Assembly (NCBI GenBank): GCA_963787005.1
Contig: CAWBBX010000124.1
Location: 1-49,938, forward strand
Source of the DNA: FEN-1297 sp963787005
GTDB lineage: Bacteria > Bacteroidota > Ignavibacteria > Ignavibacteriales > Ignavibacteriaceae
DNA length: 49,938 bases
Reading direction: 5' to 3'
Of this stretch, positions 42,584 through 49,938 are shown piece after piece. Position numbers and translations under genes: made by a program. The number at the start of each line of letters is the position of its first letter. Position 1 is the stretch's first letter. The notes beneath the pieces were generated by a model. The model ran no database searches and was not told the origin of the DNA. It saw only the letters and a program-made list of their open reading frames with translations.

Positions 42584-43446
42584 ACCCCCAATGGTTTTAT
42601 GATTGTTTATTTTCTCTAAACTAGAATGATTATTATATAGTTTTTACAAATTATTCATTATCTACTTCAAAATTTCGTTTTTACTCTTGAATTTCTAAAT
42701 ACGTAAAAGTTCAATTAACATAATACATTGACGTGTTGTAAAATTCGGTTTGAAAATAAGAAGAAATTATGGGGTGCCTCAAGCATAAATTGCATGACAC
42801 ACTAAATGACATAATATTTGATATAACTAGAATTGAATCCCCAACATTTAATAACTTGCTACAAGAGGTACCAATTATAGTGCCATGATCATATCACTAA
42901 ATATTTATTAAAACTAATGCTTTATTATCTAAGTATGTAAATTTTACAGGTAACATATTCCGATTGTAAATTTTTTTTACATAAATTTGTATGTAGTGGC
43001 TGCTCATAAGAAACAGAGCGTTTGTTCTTTGCTAATCGGGATTCTCAAATCCATGCATAAAATGCCTATCGACGCTATTTTATTGAGTTATTTATTTACA
43101 GGGTTTTTTGTTTGTTTTGACCCAAATGTGACCATTAAAAAACAATAGCCAAAACTAGCTAATTTTTACCAATCTTGACTACTTTTAATTGCGTGGAGAC
43201 CGGAATTCGCCCTTCTATTGCTAACCGCTTGGTTTTTCAACATTTTACGCTTTCCTTAATTTATTTTTTATCAACTGTTTCAAATTTGAATATAAATAAG
43301 TAATTTCAAATTAACTCTAATTAATACTCAACGCGGAAACCATTTACTGTTTTTTATTCAAAATAGAAGTATATCAGAATTAATAATGGCTAAATTAGAG
43401 TTGCCTGTCCGGAGCTAATTTTAAACAATTAATACAAAGAGGCTCT
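42584..43446. other. Non-coding AT-rich gap
   Basis: More than 850 bases without a frame that I can support on either strand. There are AT-rich stretches and no tRNA, rRNA or palindromic repeat visible. GGAATTCGCCCTT at about 43201-43213 equals a common cloning-vector junction but no other vector sequence is near. The gap probably contains the promoter of the RsbW-like gene at 43447. Confidence 0.5.
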
Positions 43447-43869
43447 ATGAACGAACCCGTAAAAATGACGATACTCCTGCCTCAGATTCCCGATATAGAG
43501 GTTGTGGCGATAAAGGGGCTGGAGCATCTCGCAAGCCATCTCGGAATCTCGGACGAAGACAAGATCGGCGAAGCGAGAATACTTGTTACCGAGGCGATAA
43601 TAAACGCTTTGGAACATTCCGGGAAAACGAACCCGAACGAAGTGCGTATCGATTTCACGATGACGAAGGAGAAGCTCGTCATCTTCGTTGAAGATCACGG
43701 CAAAGGCTTCGAGCCAGCCAAGGTTGCCGACCCGAATATCTTAACCAAGATAGACTCGCCCAACAAGCGGGGCTGGGGTTTAAAATTGATGAAGTCCATG
43801 TCGGACGACTTTATAATAGAGTCGGGCGAGACGGGGACAAAAATTACAATGATAAAAAATTTGGTTTAA
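43447..43869 (+). CDS. RsbW-type anti-sigma factor / serine-protein kinase (HATPase)
   Basis: A 140-residue GHKL ATPase. The N box is VTEAIINALEHSGK (about 45-60), the G1 box EDHGKGFEP, and the G2 box KRGWGLKLMKSM. In partner switching such kinases bind an anti-anti-sigma protein and phosphorylate its serine, and otherwise hold the sigma factor or another partner. No sigma factor gene is nearby, so the controlled partner may lie elsewhere. The STAS gene follows after a Shine-Dalgarno AAGGAG, 16 bases downstream, which supports a shared function. The ATG is preceded by AGAGG. Confidence 0.92.
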   Translation: MNEPVKMTILLPQIPDIEVVAIKGLEHLASHLGISDEDKIGEARILVTEAIINALEHSGKTNPNEVRIDFTMTKEKLVIFVEDHGKGFEPAKVADPNILTKIDSPNKRGWGLKLMKSMSDDFIIESGETGTKITMIKNLV

Positions 43870-43885
43870 CCGAAGGAGAGAGATA

Positions 43886-44225
43886 ATGAACAGCGATTTT
43901 AGTCTGGAATCCAAAGTTGAGAATAATGTCCTGGTAATTGCTACAAACGGTTATATCAATAACCACGGCGGAGAGAAGATTGCCGGAGAGGCATTATAAC
44001 CACATGGGGAACGGCGTAAACAAAATAGTGCTCGATCTCAAGAACTCGAAAGTAGTAAATTCAATCGGCATTTCCCTGCTTATAGAAATTATAGAAAAGC
44101 TGAATCAGTCGAACGGCAAGATGGTATTCATAAATCTCGATCCGACAATTGAGAAAACATTTACCATAATGGGACTTTTCCAATTTGCCGATAAAGCCGA
44201 CACACTGGACGACGCTATTAAATAA
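43886..44225 (+). pseudogene. STAS-domain anti-anti-sigma factor, frameshifted
   Basis: From ATG 43886 (AAGGAGAG upstream) the frame encodes MNSDFSLESKVENNVLVIAT and NGYINNHGGEKIAGEAL before TAA 43997. One base (a T at 43994-43995) is in excess: without it the reading is NHMGNGVNKIVLDLKNSKVV, then NSIGISLLIEIIEKLNQSNG and MVFINLDPTIEKTFTIMGLF. The SIG motif holds the serine that RsbW-type kinases phosphorylate. The fixed product would be about 112 residues, a normal STAS length. It is placed with its kinase and two PP2C phosphatases, so the system depends on this gene; confirm with reads whether the frameshift exists. Confidence 0.85.
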
Positions 44226-44350
44226 AAAACTTTTTTAGGAAACAGGGAACCCGGTAACCTGTTCGTCGCGCGGAACGAACGAGCCGGAGTAAAATAGAAC
44301 CATTAGATATTTTCATTTCATTTAATATTAACCGAACCCGGATCTCTTAA

Positions 44351-45952
44351 ATGCCCGCTAATGATTTCTTAGACAGGTTTAAAATTCATTTAGATTCCTT
44401 CCAGGAGGGGTTCGATCTGCTTTGCTCCGCAAACTCTCTGGAAGATCTTGCGAAACAATTCTGCCACATCCTCAGAGGCAACCTGTTTGTCAAGGGTGCT
44501 GGAGTTTTTCATAAAGAAAACGGAAGCGGATGGAGAGAGTTATTCGACCTAAATATGCCGGATAAAATTGAGCCCGACAAGTTAAGTGAATACGATAAAA
44601 CTTTAAATCTTGTCGATGATTTTCCCGTGACGGGCAATCTGATGATGATAATGCCGATGCTCGACGGCTCGGTGTTTGCAATTGTGTTAAACGAAAAACT
44701 TTCCGGCGAGCCTTTCGGTGATTCGGACAAACTTACGCTCCAGCTTTTCTCACAGCTTTTAAATAATTCTTACCAAGCCTTTCAAAACAGGAGAAAAGAG
44801 AAAGAGCTGATATTCAATTTAAATCACCGTGTTCTTCAGCTCAACAGTCTAATCGATACAGGCATAGAAATTTCCAAGCTTGTTAAAAACGAATCTTTGT
44901 ATAATCTCGCACTGGAACGCGCGGCGGCGCTTACAAACGCCTCAAGAGCTATGCTCAGAGTAAAAGCCGAAAAGGAGAAAGCTCATAAATTTTATTTCCC
45001 GGCAAAGTTCGACGAGAAAAAAGAGGAAGACGATGAATTTAAAATTGAAGCGGACTTAAAATTTCAAAACATCTCGTATAACTTCCAGCTTTTTGACAAA
45101 GAAAGCAGATTCGGAAGGATACCGTTCGAGGAAACTGATAATCTTCTGCTGGATGCTTTCGGAAGACAGGTGCTGGGAGCTATCGAAAATAATTTTCTTC
45201 ACCAGGAAGAACTTGAGAAGCAGAGAATTGAGCAGGAACTTTCCGTCGCAGGCTCCATACAAAGAAGAATTATTCCCGATAAACTTCCGGAGATAAACGG
45301 ATACGATATCGCGGGAATAAACATTCCCTCAAAAGAAGTAGGCGGAGATTATTACGACTGCAAAATCCTGGACGACGGCCGCTACGCCCTGATTATAGCC
45401 GACGTTGCCGGAAAAGGAGTGCCCGCGGCACTTCTTGTAAGCAGTCTCAACGCCGCCCTGAACGCATATCTCGAAAGCGGCCAGCCCATAGCGGATATAG
45501 CTTTTAGATTGAACAAGCAGATATACGGCGCAACGCCTCCGGATAAATATATTACTTTCTTCATCGCGCTCCTTACTCCCGAAACCGGCGATATCGAGAT
45601 TTTGAATGCGGGACACAACCCGATCTTCCTTTTAAACACAAACAAAGAAATTGTTGAACTGACCACCGGCGGAGTCGCGTTCGGTATGCTGGACATGGGC
45701 CTTCCCTTCGAAAGCGAAAAATTAACCATCCGTCCCGGAGAGAAGCTTATTCTTTACACCGACGGAATCCCCGAAGCAATGAACGAGAACGAAGAAGAAT
45801 ACGCCGACCAAACTCTCGTGAAGTTCTTTAAAGAAAAAGATTTCGGGAAAGCGAAAAAGTTTATAGACGAACTTATGGTAGACATAAAAAGACACACCGG
45901 GAACACTCCCCAAAGCGACGATATTACGGCCCTTTATCTTATAAGAAATTAA
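44351..45952 (+). CDS. PP2C (SpoIIE/RsbU-type) phosphatase with GAF-like sensor
   Basis: A 533-residue soluble phosphatase. The N-terminal 290 residues are two sensor-like parts: a region around SLEDLAKQFCHILRGNLFVK and a GAF-like one with LNSLIDTGIEISKLVKNESL and ERAAALTNASRAMLRVKAEK. A coiled segment (HQEELEKQRIEQELSVAGSI) leads to the PP2C domain (about 295-533): KEVGGDYYDCKILDDGRYAL, IIADVAGKGVPAALLVSSLN, AGHNPIFLL, LILYTDGIPEAMNENEEEYA and QSDDITALYLI. The metal aspartates are in GGDYYD, ADVAGKG, TDG and SDDIT. It probably dephosphorylates the STAS protein encoded just before it. Confidence 0.93.
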   Translation: MPANDFLDRFKIHLDSFQEGFDLLCSANSLEDLAKQFCHILRGNLFVKGAGVFHKENGSGWRELFDLNMPDKIEPDKLSEYDKTLNLVDDFPVTGNLMMIMPMLDGSVFAIVLNEKLSGEPFGDSDKLTLQLFSQLLNNSYQAFQNRRKEKELIFNLNHRVLQLNSLIDTGIEISKLVKNESLYNLALERAAALTNASRAMLRVKAEKEKAHKFYFPAKFDEKKEEDDEFKIEADLKFQNISYNFQLFDKESRFGRIPFEETDNLLLDAFGRQVLGAIENNFLHQEELEKQRIEQELSVAGSIQRRIIPDKLPEINGYDIAGINIPSKEVGGDYYDCKILDDGRYALIIADVAGKGVPAALLVSSLNAALNAYLESGQPIADIAFRLNKQIYGATPPDKYITFFIALLTPETGDIEILNAGHNPIFLLNTNKEIVELTTGGVAFGMLDMGLPFESEKLTIRPGEKLILYTDGIPEAMNENEEEYADQTLVKFFKEKDFGKAKKFIDELMVDIKRHTGNTPQSDDITALYLIRN

Positions 45953-45991
45953 GTAGTACTATTTGTTTTTTAGTTCATTTTAGAGGACGCA

Positions 45992-48900
45992 ATGAAAAAT
46001 TCCACTGCGCGTGCAGCAATTGTTTTATTAATTCTCTTCTTTTTAACTGGTTATTCTCTTCCGCAGGAAAGACATAAATCCGAAGCGAACGCCGATATTG
46101 TGGAGTACACAAACCAGGACGGCCTGCCTTCAAATAATTTTTCAAACATAATACAGACGAAAGACGGGTACATTTGGATATCCGGAGTGGAGGGCACGTA
46201 CAGGTTCGACGGCTACGAGTTCGAGGAGGTCGGTAAGGAATACGGCGTACCTCAGATGCAGAATATTTATTACGACACGACAACAAACATCATCTACTTC
46301 GCTTCGCCTCAAAAGTTTATTTCATTCGACGGAAAGAACTTCAAAGTTTACGGCGAAAAAGAAGGCTACAAAATAAACGGACTGCCCGGGCAGGTCGTGC
46401 AGTTTATTAAAGCCGACGGCAAGGGAAGAATATGGATAGGATCCGAAACTCCATATGTTGATAAAAAGTTCAACGGCGGACTTACGATGTTCGACAAGGG
46501 TACATTTACTGTCTATGATTCGACTCAATTCCCTCTTGATAACGCCAAGTCTTTTGTCGAAACGCCCTACGGCGATCTTATATTCACTTCGGACGGTCAT
46601 AATACTCAAACCAGGGAGGGGTCCTATATTGCATTATTTAAGAACGGCGTTTTTACAAAAGTAGACGAATCGCTCGGCATAACTATACAGGGCGCGGGAT
46701 TATTTTCGCAAGCCACATTTTCCGCCGTCGATGAAAACGGTAATACCTGGATAGCCTGCACAGGTATATTTGCGCTCAACAGCGTTAAAGGCTCGGCGGG
46801 AGTTATAATGTACGACGGAACAAAGTTCCATCAATATACCGACTTCATGCAAAACTTCGAAACAGGCCAAATACCGGTCCAGGTATATTTCAGTAAAAAA
46901 CTCGGTCAGCTTTATTTAACCACCGGTTACCTCAAAGGAAAGTTGTTTTCTCCTGGTAATAAATCCGTCTATGTATTTGACAACGGCAGGTGGAAACCTT
47001 CCGGCATTATGGAAAAAATCAATAAAATAAAAAATTTGAAGACGGGCGGAGTGATACAGGATTTTCGCTGCTCGAGTATATTTTTCATAAATGCCGACAA
47101 ATACTTTCCGGAGTCTCTGGTCCTCTCAAGTTCCAACAACAATTCCACGCAGAGCTCTAAATATCCGAACCAGTTTTATGCGTTTAAAAATAACAGCTGG
47201 TCAAAATACGAGGCCTTTAACGGCGTGCCGCTTACAGGAATTAAGAACGGGGAGATCGTAAGCTCGAGCAAGGGCTTCGGCATCTATTATCCAAATTACT
47301 CAAAAATGCTCACGACAAAAGACGGACTTCTGCAGCAGCAGGGTGGAATATCAAATATGTACACAGATAAAAACGGCAACGTGTGGATTTCATACTCATA
47401 CACAGACATTCCGCCTTATGCATCTACCTTTGATGTGGGCCAAAACGTCTGGGACGGAAAAAGATTAAGGTCGCTCACAAAAAAAGACGGCCTGCCTTCA
47501 AATACAACATTCAATGTTTCCGAGGACAGCTACGGAAGGATCTGGATCCCGACCTCTAAGGGATTAGCTTATGCAAGGGCCATTGTAAACAGCAGCGGCG
47601 ACCAGATTTTCAAGATCAGCCGGGCCCCCACTTCCCGTGGAGGCGATTATAATACAACCACGGTGTTCGAAACCAAAAACCGCGATCTGTATGCATGGCA
47701 GAATTATGTGAGACCTGTGTCTGCCGATCTTGTTGCCGCCGATTTTTATTTAGCTAGGTTTGACGGTAAAAAGTTTGATGAGATAAAGTCTCCTTTCGAT
47801 CCTTCGGATAACGCAAAAAAATATCAACTGTTCGATCTGAAGGAAGACAACGAAGGAAGACTGTGGCTTTTCGGTATATTCTCCGACGACCTTAAGAATA
47901 TCACATCCGCTAGATCGAAGATCAGAATATACAACGGTAAGGACTGGAGCAAGCCCCCCGCTAGCTGGAACATTCCCGACGAACAGCTGCATTATGTCGG
48001 CGACCTGAAAAACGGCATGTACTTCCTTACGGTCGGAGGATTTTACGTATTCAACGGGAATAAATTCATAAATCTAAGCGACAGTGTAAATGCGACTGCA
48101 GACTACCGGTTACTAAGAGGAGCCAGCGTTGCCGGTACCAAAACGGATATCCAAGCGGATAACAGATTATATATAAGACTAAGGAACCGGGGACTTGTAA
48201 TATTCGACGGAACCAATCTGAAATTTTATACGAAAAAGGACGGTCTTCCGTCAACCAATATTTCAAACCCGATTGTGGACGGTAAAGGAAACGTTTTCTT
48301 CTCGAATCCTACCGGAGCTTTGGAGGTTACCGGAGATCAATTCCAGACTTTTCCGGATGACGAAAACATAGTCTCCGGCGGACCTTATGTTGTAATCAAA
48401 GACGGCTACGGGAACCTTGTTGAGCTGTATAACGGCGTCGGTCTCTATATTAATAAAATAGACCAGAAGACTTACCCGATGAAAATTTCCTCGGTGTGGG
48501 TAAATGAGAAACCGTCCTATTATACTTTCCCCGCTGATTTATCTTACTCGCAGAATTCGTTCGTGTTTAATTATTCGGCGCTAAACTTCAAAGATCCGGA
48601 CCAAACCAATTACGAACATTATCTGAGCGGATACGATAAAGGATGGTCGAGACCGAGCGACCTTGCTTTTGCCGAATACCAGAACCTTCCCTCGGGTAAA
48701 TATGATTTAAAAGTAAGAGGAATAACCTCGAACGGCGCGAGGACCAACGTGGCTTCATTTTCTTTCGTTGTGAATCCTCCCTGGTGGAGAACGTGGTGGG
48801 CTTATACATTATATGTGCTGATGGCGGGCCTTGGTCTGGTCGGCATTAGAAAATACGAAAGAGGAAAAATAATTAGGAAGGAAGAAGACCGCTTAAAAGA

Positions 48901-49687
48901 AGAGAGAGCAGCGGCAGCCTTGAAAGAAGCGAAGCTCAGGGCGCAGATAGCCGAGGCCGAAAGCGCCAGGAAGAGCACGGAACTCGAAGAAGCCCGTAAG
49001 CTTCAGCTTTCTATGCTGCCCAAGGAGATACCGCATCTTCCACACCTGGATATTGCCGTATACATGAAAACCGCTACGGAGGTCGGCGGTGATTATTACG
49101 ATTTTCATCTTCATCCCGACGGAACGCTTACCGTTATACTCGGCGACGCAACGGGACACGGTATGAGATCGGGAATGATGGTGTCGATAATGAAATCGTT
49201 GTTCATGTCGGACAGAACCAACAAACAATTGAAGCCTTTCTTCGAGAACGCGAGCGCCTCTATAAAAGACATGCAATTGGGCAGACTTATGATGTCTCTT
49301 GCCTGTGTTCAGATTAACTCAAACCGCATTGTAGTTGCTAACGCGGGAATGCCTCCACTTATAATTTACCGGCACAAGCAGCAGACCGTTGAAGAAATAT
49401 CACTCAACAATATGCCTCTCGGCGCGATGAGACAGGTGCAGTATGATACCACGGATATTATCGTGGACAAGGGCGATACTCTTCTGATGATGAGCGACGG
49501 TTTCGCAGAGTTAAAGAATGATAAAGAAGAACTGTACGGTTACAGGAGAGCGCGAAGCATATTTGAGGAAGCGGCAAGACAAGAACCGGAAAATATAGTC
49601 AATCATTTAAAAGAAGCCGGGATGAAATGGACGAACAACAAAGATCCCGAAGACGATGTAACGTTTGTGGTTATTAAAATGAAATAA
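45992..49687 (+). CDS. Transmembrane propeller-sensor PP2C phosphatase
   Basis: A 1231-residue sensor phosphatase. A signal-like N terminus (AAIVLLILFFLTGYSLPQE) precedes two Reg_prop propellers: DGLPSNNFSNIIQTKDGYIW and DGLPSNTTFNVSEDSYGRIW are repeat units. A Y_Y_Y domain (about 850-928) includes SQNSFVFNYSALNFKDPDQT and ends VNPPWWRTWW; a transmembrane helix (about 931-950) follows. A coiled coil (KEERAAAALKEAKLRAQIAE) links to a PP2C domain (about 1007-1231) with TEVGGDYYDFHLHPDG, LGDATGHGMRSGMM, MMSDGFAELK and EDDVTFVVIK. This layout is like hybrid two-component sensors but with PP2C in place of a histidine kinase. It would report a surface ligand, maybe a glycan, to the STAS-kinase pair upstream. 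Confidence 0.94.
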   Translation: MKNSTARAAIVLLILFFLTGYSLPQERHKSEANADIVEYTNQDGLPSNNFSNIIQTKDGYIWISGVEGTYRFDGYEFEEVGKEYGVPQMQNIYYDTTTNIIYFASPQKFISFDGKNFKVYGEKEGYKINGLPGQVVQFIKADGKGRIWIGSETPYVDKKFNGGLTMFDKGTFTVYDSTQFPLDNAKSFVETPYGDLIFTSDGHNTQTREGSYIALFKNGVFTKVDESLGITIQGAGLFSQATFSAVDENGNTWIACTGIFALNSVKGSAGVIMYDGTKFHQYTDFMQNFETGQIPVQVYFSKKLGQLYLTTGYLKGKLFSPGNKSVYVFDNGRWKPSGIMEKINKIKNLKTGGVIQDFRCSSIFFINADKYFPESLVLSSSNNNSTQSSKYPNQFYAFKNNSWSKYEAFNGVPLTGIKNGEIVSSSKGFGIYYPNYSKMLTTKDGLLQQQGGISNMYTDKNGNVWISYSYTDIPPYASTFDVGQNVWDGKRLRSLTKKDGLPSNTTFNVSEDSYGRIWIPTSKGLAYARAIVNSSGDQIFKISRAPTSRGGDYNTTTVFETKNRDLYAWQNYVRPVSADLVAADFYLARFDGKKFDEIKSPFDPSDNAKKYQLFDLKEDNEGRLWLFGIFSDDLKNITSARSKIRIYNGKDWSKPPASWNIPDEQLHYVGDLKNGMYFLTVGGFYVFNGNKFINLSDSVNATADYRLLRGASVAGTKTDIQADNRLYIRLRNRGLVIFDGTNLKFYTKKDGLPSTNISNPIVDGKGNVFFSNPTGALEVTGDQFQTFPDDENIVSGGPYVVIKDGYGNLVELYNGVGLYINKIDQKTYPMKISSVWVNEKPSYYTFPADLSYSQNSFVFNYSALNFKDPDQTNYEHYLSGYDKGWSRPSDLAFAEYQNLPSGKYDLKVRGITSNGARTNVASFSFVVNPPWWRTWWAYTLYVLMAGLGLVGIRKYERGKIIRKEEDRLKEERAAAALKEAKLRAQIAEAESARKSTELEEARKLQLSMLPKEIPHLPHLDIAVYMKTATEVGGDYYDFHLHPDGTLTVILGDATGHGMRSGMMVSIMKSLFMSDRTNKQLKPFFENASASIKDMQLGRLMMSLACVQINSNRIVVANAGMPPLIIYRHKQQTVEEISLNNMPLGAMRQVQYDTTDIIVDKGDTLLMMSDGFAELKNDKEELYGYRRARSIFEEAARQEPENIVNHLKEAGMKWTNNKDPEDDVTFVVIKMK

Positions 49688-49690
49688 AGT

Positions 49691-49788
49691 TGTCATTCTA
49701 AGCGAAGCGGAACGAAACGAAGTATTCTCTACATAATATGCTGATGCTTAACTCCCTGCTAGAGGCATGCAAATAGTTCGGCATGACA
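49691..49788. repeat. 98-base element with TGTCAT/ATGACA ends (copy 2)
   Basis: It starts TGTCATTCTAAGCGAAGCGG, directly after the PP2C stop, and ends ATGACA at 49788. It matches in ends, length and AAGCGAAGCG-like start the 97-base element at 8439-8535. The middle portions differ. The 77 bases to the next start are AT-rich. Confidence 0.65.
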
Positions 49789-49865
49789 GACATGTATTAT
49801 CAATCCGAGCAAATCGAAGAATCACTAAGACAGTAATTTATACTGACGTTAATTAAGGTCGAATT

Positions 49866-49938
49866 ATGATCACCTCTAATAAATATTTTCATATAAACTT
49901 TTTAATAATCTGTATAGCTTTGTTAACTATCGGCACCT
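49866..49938 (+). CDS. N-terminal part of a secreted or membrane protein (cut by the window end)
   Basis: The first 24 codons (MITSNKYFHINFLIICIALL and TIGT) read as a signal peptide or first membrane helix. The frame is open to the window end. No family can be assigned from so little. The ATG follows an AT-rich stretch; no strong ribosome binding site is visible. Confidence 0.45.
   Translation, partial: MITSNKYFHINFLIICIALLTIGT

Noticed and set aside
43201..43213. GGAATTCGCCCTT as a trace of a cloning vector
   Set aside because: No other vector sequence is next to it; a short match can arise by chance.

Overview
The window looks like a chromosomal segment of a member of the Ignavibacteria (Bacteroidota/Chlorobiota side), of moderate GC content. 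The clearest hints are a type IX secretion sorting tail beginning SQNYPNPFNPSTTFRFG on a 1131-residue secreted protein, a two-component-type beta-propeller/Y_Y_Y sensor, lipoproteins of the Bacteroidota type, and many short palindromic intergenic repeats. The taxonomic call is an inference from protein style; no rRNA gene is present.

Region 1 (1-11.5 kb) starts with the 5' part of an acetate/succinate transporter gene on the minus strand, then a heme biosynthesis cluster on the plus strand: ccsA/hemX-like, hemA, hemC, a TetR-HemD fusion, hemE, hemN, hemY-type protoporphyrinogen oxidase and hemB. hemL and hemH are not in the window. A TetR-style palindrome overlaps the predicted promoter of the cluster, which suggests that the DNA-binding half of the HemD fusion controls its own pathway. 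Two orphan genes (GxxExxY and four-helix-bundle/S23) lie inside the cluster, each flanked by inverted intergenic repeats and each stopped by one in-frame nonsense codon.

Region 2 (11.5-24.5 kb) holds an MmcQ/YjbR protein, a YceI-nitroreductase-pirin-MarR group that looks like an electrophile/redox stress unit, then on the minus strand a RhuM-Fic protein, an MFS transporter, a frameshifted MltF-type lytic transglycosylase, two NAD(P)-binding reductases, a cupin, an APC permease and an MscS channel. Between them are snap-back repeats and a hexanucleotide repeat.

Region 3 (24.5-33 kb) has a large propeller/phosphoesterase lipoprotein, cobalamin-dependent methionine synthase (metH, with two opposite frameshifts), rfaD/hldD, a very acidic small protein and a Nudix hydrolase. 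Region 4 (33-43.4 kb) has the secreted LamG/T9SS protein with a strong terminator, a HAD phosphatase, a frameshifted quinone oxidoreductase, a membrane protein coupled to an excisionase-like HTH protein, an outer-membrane barrel and a lipoprotein that appears to start at ATT.

Region 5 (43.4-49.7 kb) is a partner-switching module: an RsbW-like kinase, a STAS anti-anti-sigma factor (frameshifted here), a cytoplasmic GAF-like/PP2C phosphatase and a 1231-residue transmembrane propeller-PP2C phosphatase. Together they could convert an extracytoplasmic signal into STAS dephosphorylation.

Four genes (mltF, metH, the quinone oxidoreductase and the STAS gene) carry one-base frameshifts and two more carry nonsense codons. 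This could be real decay or sequencing/assembly error; reads are needed to decide.
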